Below, in pieces: positions 61,795 through 64,000 of a stretch of DNA of 64,000 nucleotides. The position numbers were made by a program, and so were the translations under genes. The notes under the pieces are model-generated. The model made no database searches and had not been told where the DNA came from. It was given only the letters and a program-made list of their open reading frames with translations. Position 1 is the stretch's first letter, and each line of letters starts with the position of its first letter. The stretch comes from Planctomycetota bacterium (GTDB lineage: Bacteria > Planctomycetota > UBA1135 > GCA-002686595), in contig JAJDEW010000004.1 of assembly GCA_029259595.1 (NCBI GenBank), positions 237,891-301,890 on the forward strand. Direction: 5' to 3'.

Positions 61795-63752
61795 TGCTGA
61801 GCGAGCGCGCCAGCCGCTTCCTGCGGTTCAGTCTCGAGCGCTGGATCCAGCGCGGAACCCTCTACCAGCTGTTCCTGATGGCGGGCCTCATCGTGCTCGT
61901 CGCCATCCTGGGCGGACTCACCGCGTGGCTCGGGACGGACCAGTTCGCCAAGCCCTGGACGGCGATCTGGTGGGCCTTCCTGCGCTTGACCGATCCCGGG
62001 TATCTCGGCGACGACGAGGGCGCCTTCCTGCGCACGGTTTCGACGGCGGTGACGGTCGCGGGCTACGTGCTCTTCATGGGCTCCTTGATCGCGATTCTCT
62101 CCGCCTGGCTGAACCAGTCGATGCGCGATCTCGAGAGCGGCTTGACGCCGATCTCGATGGAGGGCCACGTCGTCATCCTCGGGTGGACGAACCGGACCCC
62201 GGAGATCGTGGCACGCCTGCTCTCCGCCGGCGGACGCCTGGAACGCTTCCTCCGCAACGAGGGCGCTTCCCATCTGCGGGTCGTCGTGCTGACCGAGCGC
62301 GTCGATGCCCAGTTGCGCGCGAGCCTGCGCGCCGAGCTGGCCGAGGTCTGGGACGGGGCGCGGATCTTCCTGCGCTCGGGCTCGAGCCTCCAGCCCGAGG
62401 ACCTCGAGCGGCTCGACCTCGCGCGCGCGTCCGTCGTCCTGGTGCCCGGGTCCGACCTGGCCTCCGCCTCCGACGACCGGGCCGACACACGCGTCGTGCA
62501 GACGCTCTTGATGCTCGATGATCTCTTCGCGGACCTCCCGCTCGACGAACGCCCGCGGGTCGTCGCCGAGATCGCCGATTCGGAGAAGGTGCGGGTCGCG
62601 CGCAGCACGATGCGAACCGGGCTCGAGATCGTCCCCAGCGAATCCGTCGTGGCCCGCCTCTTGACCCAGGGCATCCGCCACCCGCGGCTGGCTTCCGTCC
62701 TGCTCCAGCTCTTGACGCACCGTCGCGGCGCCTCGATCTACGTGCGCTCGTTCGAGCAGTTCGCAGGCGAGCACCCCGCTTGCCTGACCGAGCACTTTCC
62801 GCGCGCAATCCTGCTCGGCGCCCTGCGACCGCAGCCCACCGATGCCGGCACGAACATCGAGCCGCACCTCAACCCGCCTGCGCACTTTCGGCTGGAAGCC
62901 GGCGACCAGCTCGTGCTGCTCGCGGACTCCTATTCCGATTGCGAGCCCCACAACGGTGCGACGACCAGCCAGTTTTGCGCGCGCCGGCCCTTCCCGCGCA
63001 CGGCGAAAGCCCAGGCCGCCCGCGTCCTCGTCCTGGGCTGGAGCCACAAGCTCGGCGCGCTGCTCGCCGAGCTGGACGGCTACCCCAAGGAACGTTTCCA
63101 GGTCACGATCCTGTCCACCGTCCCCATCCCCGACCGCGAGCGCACGCTGGCGGCCATGGACTGGAACACCTCACGCGTCGAACTCCGCCACGTCGAAGGC
63201 GACTACACGCTGGAGAAGCCGCTCGCCGCCCTCGACCCCGCCTCCTTCGACGACATCGTCTTCCTGGCGAGCGCCTGGTCCAACTCCTACGAGGAAAGCG
63301 ACGCCCGTACGGTCCTCGGTTACGTCGTGCTCGCCACCATTCTCACGAACGTTCCGAATCCGCCCGAGGTCCTGATCGAGCTCATCGATCCCGATTCCGA
63401 CCGCGTCTTCGTCAAACGCCCCGGCGTACCGCTGGTCAGCCCCAAACTCCTGAGCCACATGATGGCGCACGTCGCCCTGCGTCCCGAACTCAACGGCGTG
63501 TTCGAGTCGCTGTTCGGCTCGGGAGGCTCCGACATCGTGCTGCGCCGTGCCGACGAATACGCTCTGGCCGGCCGCACCCTGGACTTCGCCACGATCCAAG
63601 CCACCGCCGCGGCCTTCGGCGAAACAGCGCTCGGCCTCGTCCGCACGCGGACACCGAGCGAACGGCTGCAGCTCAATCCCTCGCGCTCGGAGCAATGGCT
63701 GCTCGAACCGAACGACGAGATCGTAGTCCTGTCGGACAGTGAGACCGACTGA
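61794..63752 (+). CDS. CASTOR/POLLUX-like ion channel
   Basis: 652 aa, ATG at 61794 overlapping the RNase stop. Two membrane helices (~24-46, QLFLMAGLIVLVAILGGLTA; ~81-104, TVAGYVLFMGSLIAILSAW) flank a pore loop with WWAFLRLTDPGYLGDDEG, where TDPG takes the filter place. Residues ~115-650 hold two RCK-type regulatory halves (VVILGWTNRTPEIVARLL; VLVLGWSHKLGALLAEL). Family members pass K+ or Ca2+ in plants and bacteria; the ion here is not known. Confidence 0.85.
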   Translation: MLSERASRFLRFSLERWIQRGTLYQLFLMAGLIVLVAILGGLTAWLGTDQFAKPWTAIWWAFLRLTDPGYLGDDEGAFLRTVSTAVTVAGYVLFMGSLIAILSAWLNQSMRDLESGLTPISMEGHVVILGWTNRTPEIVARLLSAGGRLERFLRNEGASHLRVVVLTERVDAQLRASLRAELAEVWDGARIFLRSGSSLQPEDLERLDLARASVVLVPGSDLASASDDRADTRVVQTLLMLDDLFADLPLDERPRVVAEIADSEKVRVARSTMRTGLEIVPSESVVARLLTQGIRHPRLASVLLQLLTHRRGASIYVRSFEQFAGEHPACLTEHFPRAILLGALRPQPTDAGTNIEPHLNPPAHFRLEAGDQLVLLADSYSDCEPHNGATTSQFCARRPFPRTAKAQAARVLVLGWSHKLGALLAELDGYPKERFQVTILSTVPIPDRERTLAAMDWNTSRVELRHVEGDYTLEKPLAALDPASFDDIVFLASAWSNSYEESDARTVLGYVVLATILTNVPNPPEVLIELIDPDSDRVFVKRPGVPLVSPKLLSHMMAHVALRPELNGVFESLFGSGGSDIVLRRADEYALAGRTLDFATIQATAAAFGETALGLVRTRTPSERLQLNPSRSEQWLLEPNDEIVVLSDSETD

Positions 63753-63921
63753 GGGGCGGCGAAGGGGACGAAGGGTTCCGTGGGACAACGGACTCGCTCG
63801 CCTGCGGCTCGCCATCGCTGGGCGCTGTGAGACGGCTTCGCGCGGGCGAACCGGGTTCGGCCGCGAGGGACGCAACCCGAAGGCCGGGCGGTCCGAGGGT
63901 CGCGGCCCGGCACTTCCTTTT

Positions 63922-64000
63922 GGACGCGGCGCGCACTCCGTCGCGCGCCTGTGCCTGATTGCGCGGCTGCGCCGCGCAACGGCACAAGCACGGAGCCTTC
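63922..64000 (+). repeat. REP-like hairpin element, copy truncated by window end
   Basis: Starts GGACGCGGCGCGCACTCCGT and matches the 42593 copy over ~75 bases. Its main hairpin TTGCGCGGC-TGC-GCCGCGCAA (63959-63979) differs from the other copy at one base pair (T-A there, G-C here), so pairing is kept. Upstream 63753-63921 is non-coding and shares short blocks (CGCAACCCGA, GGCCG) with 42545-42592. Confidence 0.75.

Noticed and set aside
1..64000. CRISPR arrays, tRNA, rRNA, prophage or replication origin
   Set aside because: I looked for regularly spaced repeats, cloverleaf-like sequences, integrases, structural phage genes and dnaA-box clusters and saw none; a covariance search for tRNAs was not possible here.

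Overview
The window is high-GC (roughly two-thirds G+C by eye), almost fully coding bacterial DNA with 54 protein genes and no rRNA, tRNA, CRISPR array or transposase that I could find. The gene content points to Planctomycetota, moderately confidently: an ECF-type sigma factor fused through a membrane segment to carboxypeptidase-regulatory-like repeats, an ECF/FecR-like pair, a giant kinase-TPR protein, secreted proteins with a small Gly/Pro-rich C-terminal domain, two sulfatase-like hydrolases, a DUF4388 (PATAN) protein, and many GTG/TTG starts. It looks like chromosomal backbone, not a phage or island.

Layout. 1-5.0 kb (minus): fused sigma factor cut by the window edge, two SPFH-domain proteins, a coiled-coil protein. 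5.2-11.6 kb: secreted protein with an intrinsic terminator, DUF4388 protein, PMT-like membrane glycosyltransferase plus small membrane partner, AhpD-like protein coupled to a hybrid histidine kinase. 11.7-16.4 kb: degenerate Ser/Thr kinase-ATPase-TPR protein and a secreted protein. 17.0-20.9 kb (plus): ECF sigma factor, FecR-like membrane protein, large exported protein. 21.1-24.9 kb (plus): a phospholipid cluster (CDP-alcohol phosphotransferase, CdsA-like, PlsC-like, membrane protein) and an RluA pseudouridine synthase. 24.9-28.2 kb: double cyclophilin, sulfatase-like/TPR lipoprotein. 28.2-34.0 kb (minus): pqiA-pqiB-zwf-pgl-gnd, joining MCE-type envelope transport to the oxidative pentose phosphate pathway. 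34.4-37.9 kb (minus): phosphonate-type ABC importer. 38.1-40.5 kb: MBOAT/SGNH O-acylation pair. 40.5-43.6 kb: small zinc protein, M18 aminopeptidase, CPXCG protein, HDOD protein. 43.8-52.6 kb: SDR enzyme, DUF2270 protein, membrane sulfatase-like enzyme, four-S1 RNA-binding protein, TPR lipoprotein, 7Fe-type ferredoxin, HExxH metalloprotease-like protein, zinc-ribbon protein. 52.9-63.8 kb: secreted clan-A-like glycosidase, alkyltransferase-like protein, lipoproteins, a lipid-linked sugar cluster (methyltransferase, PMT-like transferase, DPM-like GT2), RNB exoribonuclease and a CASTOR/POLLUX-like ion channel.

Most neighbouring genes overlap by 1-4 bp (ATGA, GTGA, TGATG), so many units are probably translationally coupled. 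Two families of non-coding dispersed repeat sit between genes: a 100-170 bp element with about 22-bp terminal inverted repeats (five copies) and a hairpin-rich REP-like element (three copies) with a compensatory base-pair change. These repeats, the degenerate kinase/ATPase, the lipid cluster and the sigma-receptor fusion are the most interesting items. I do not see a clearly novel defence or mobile system.
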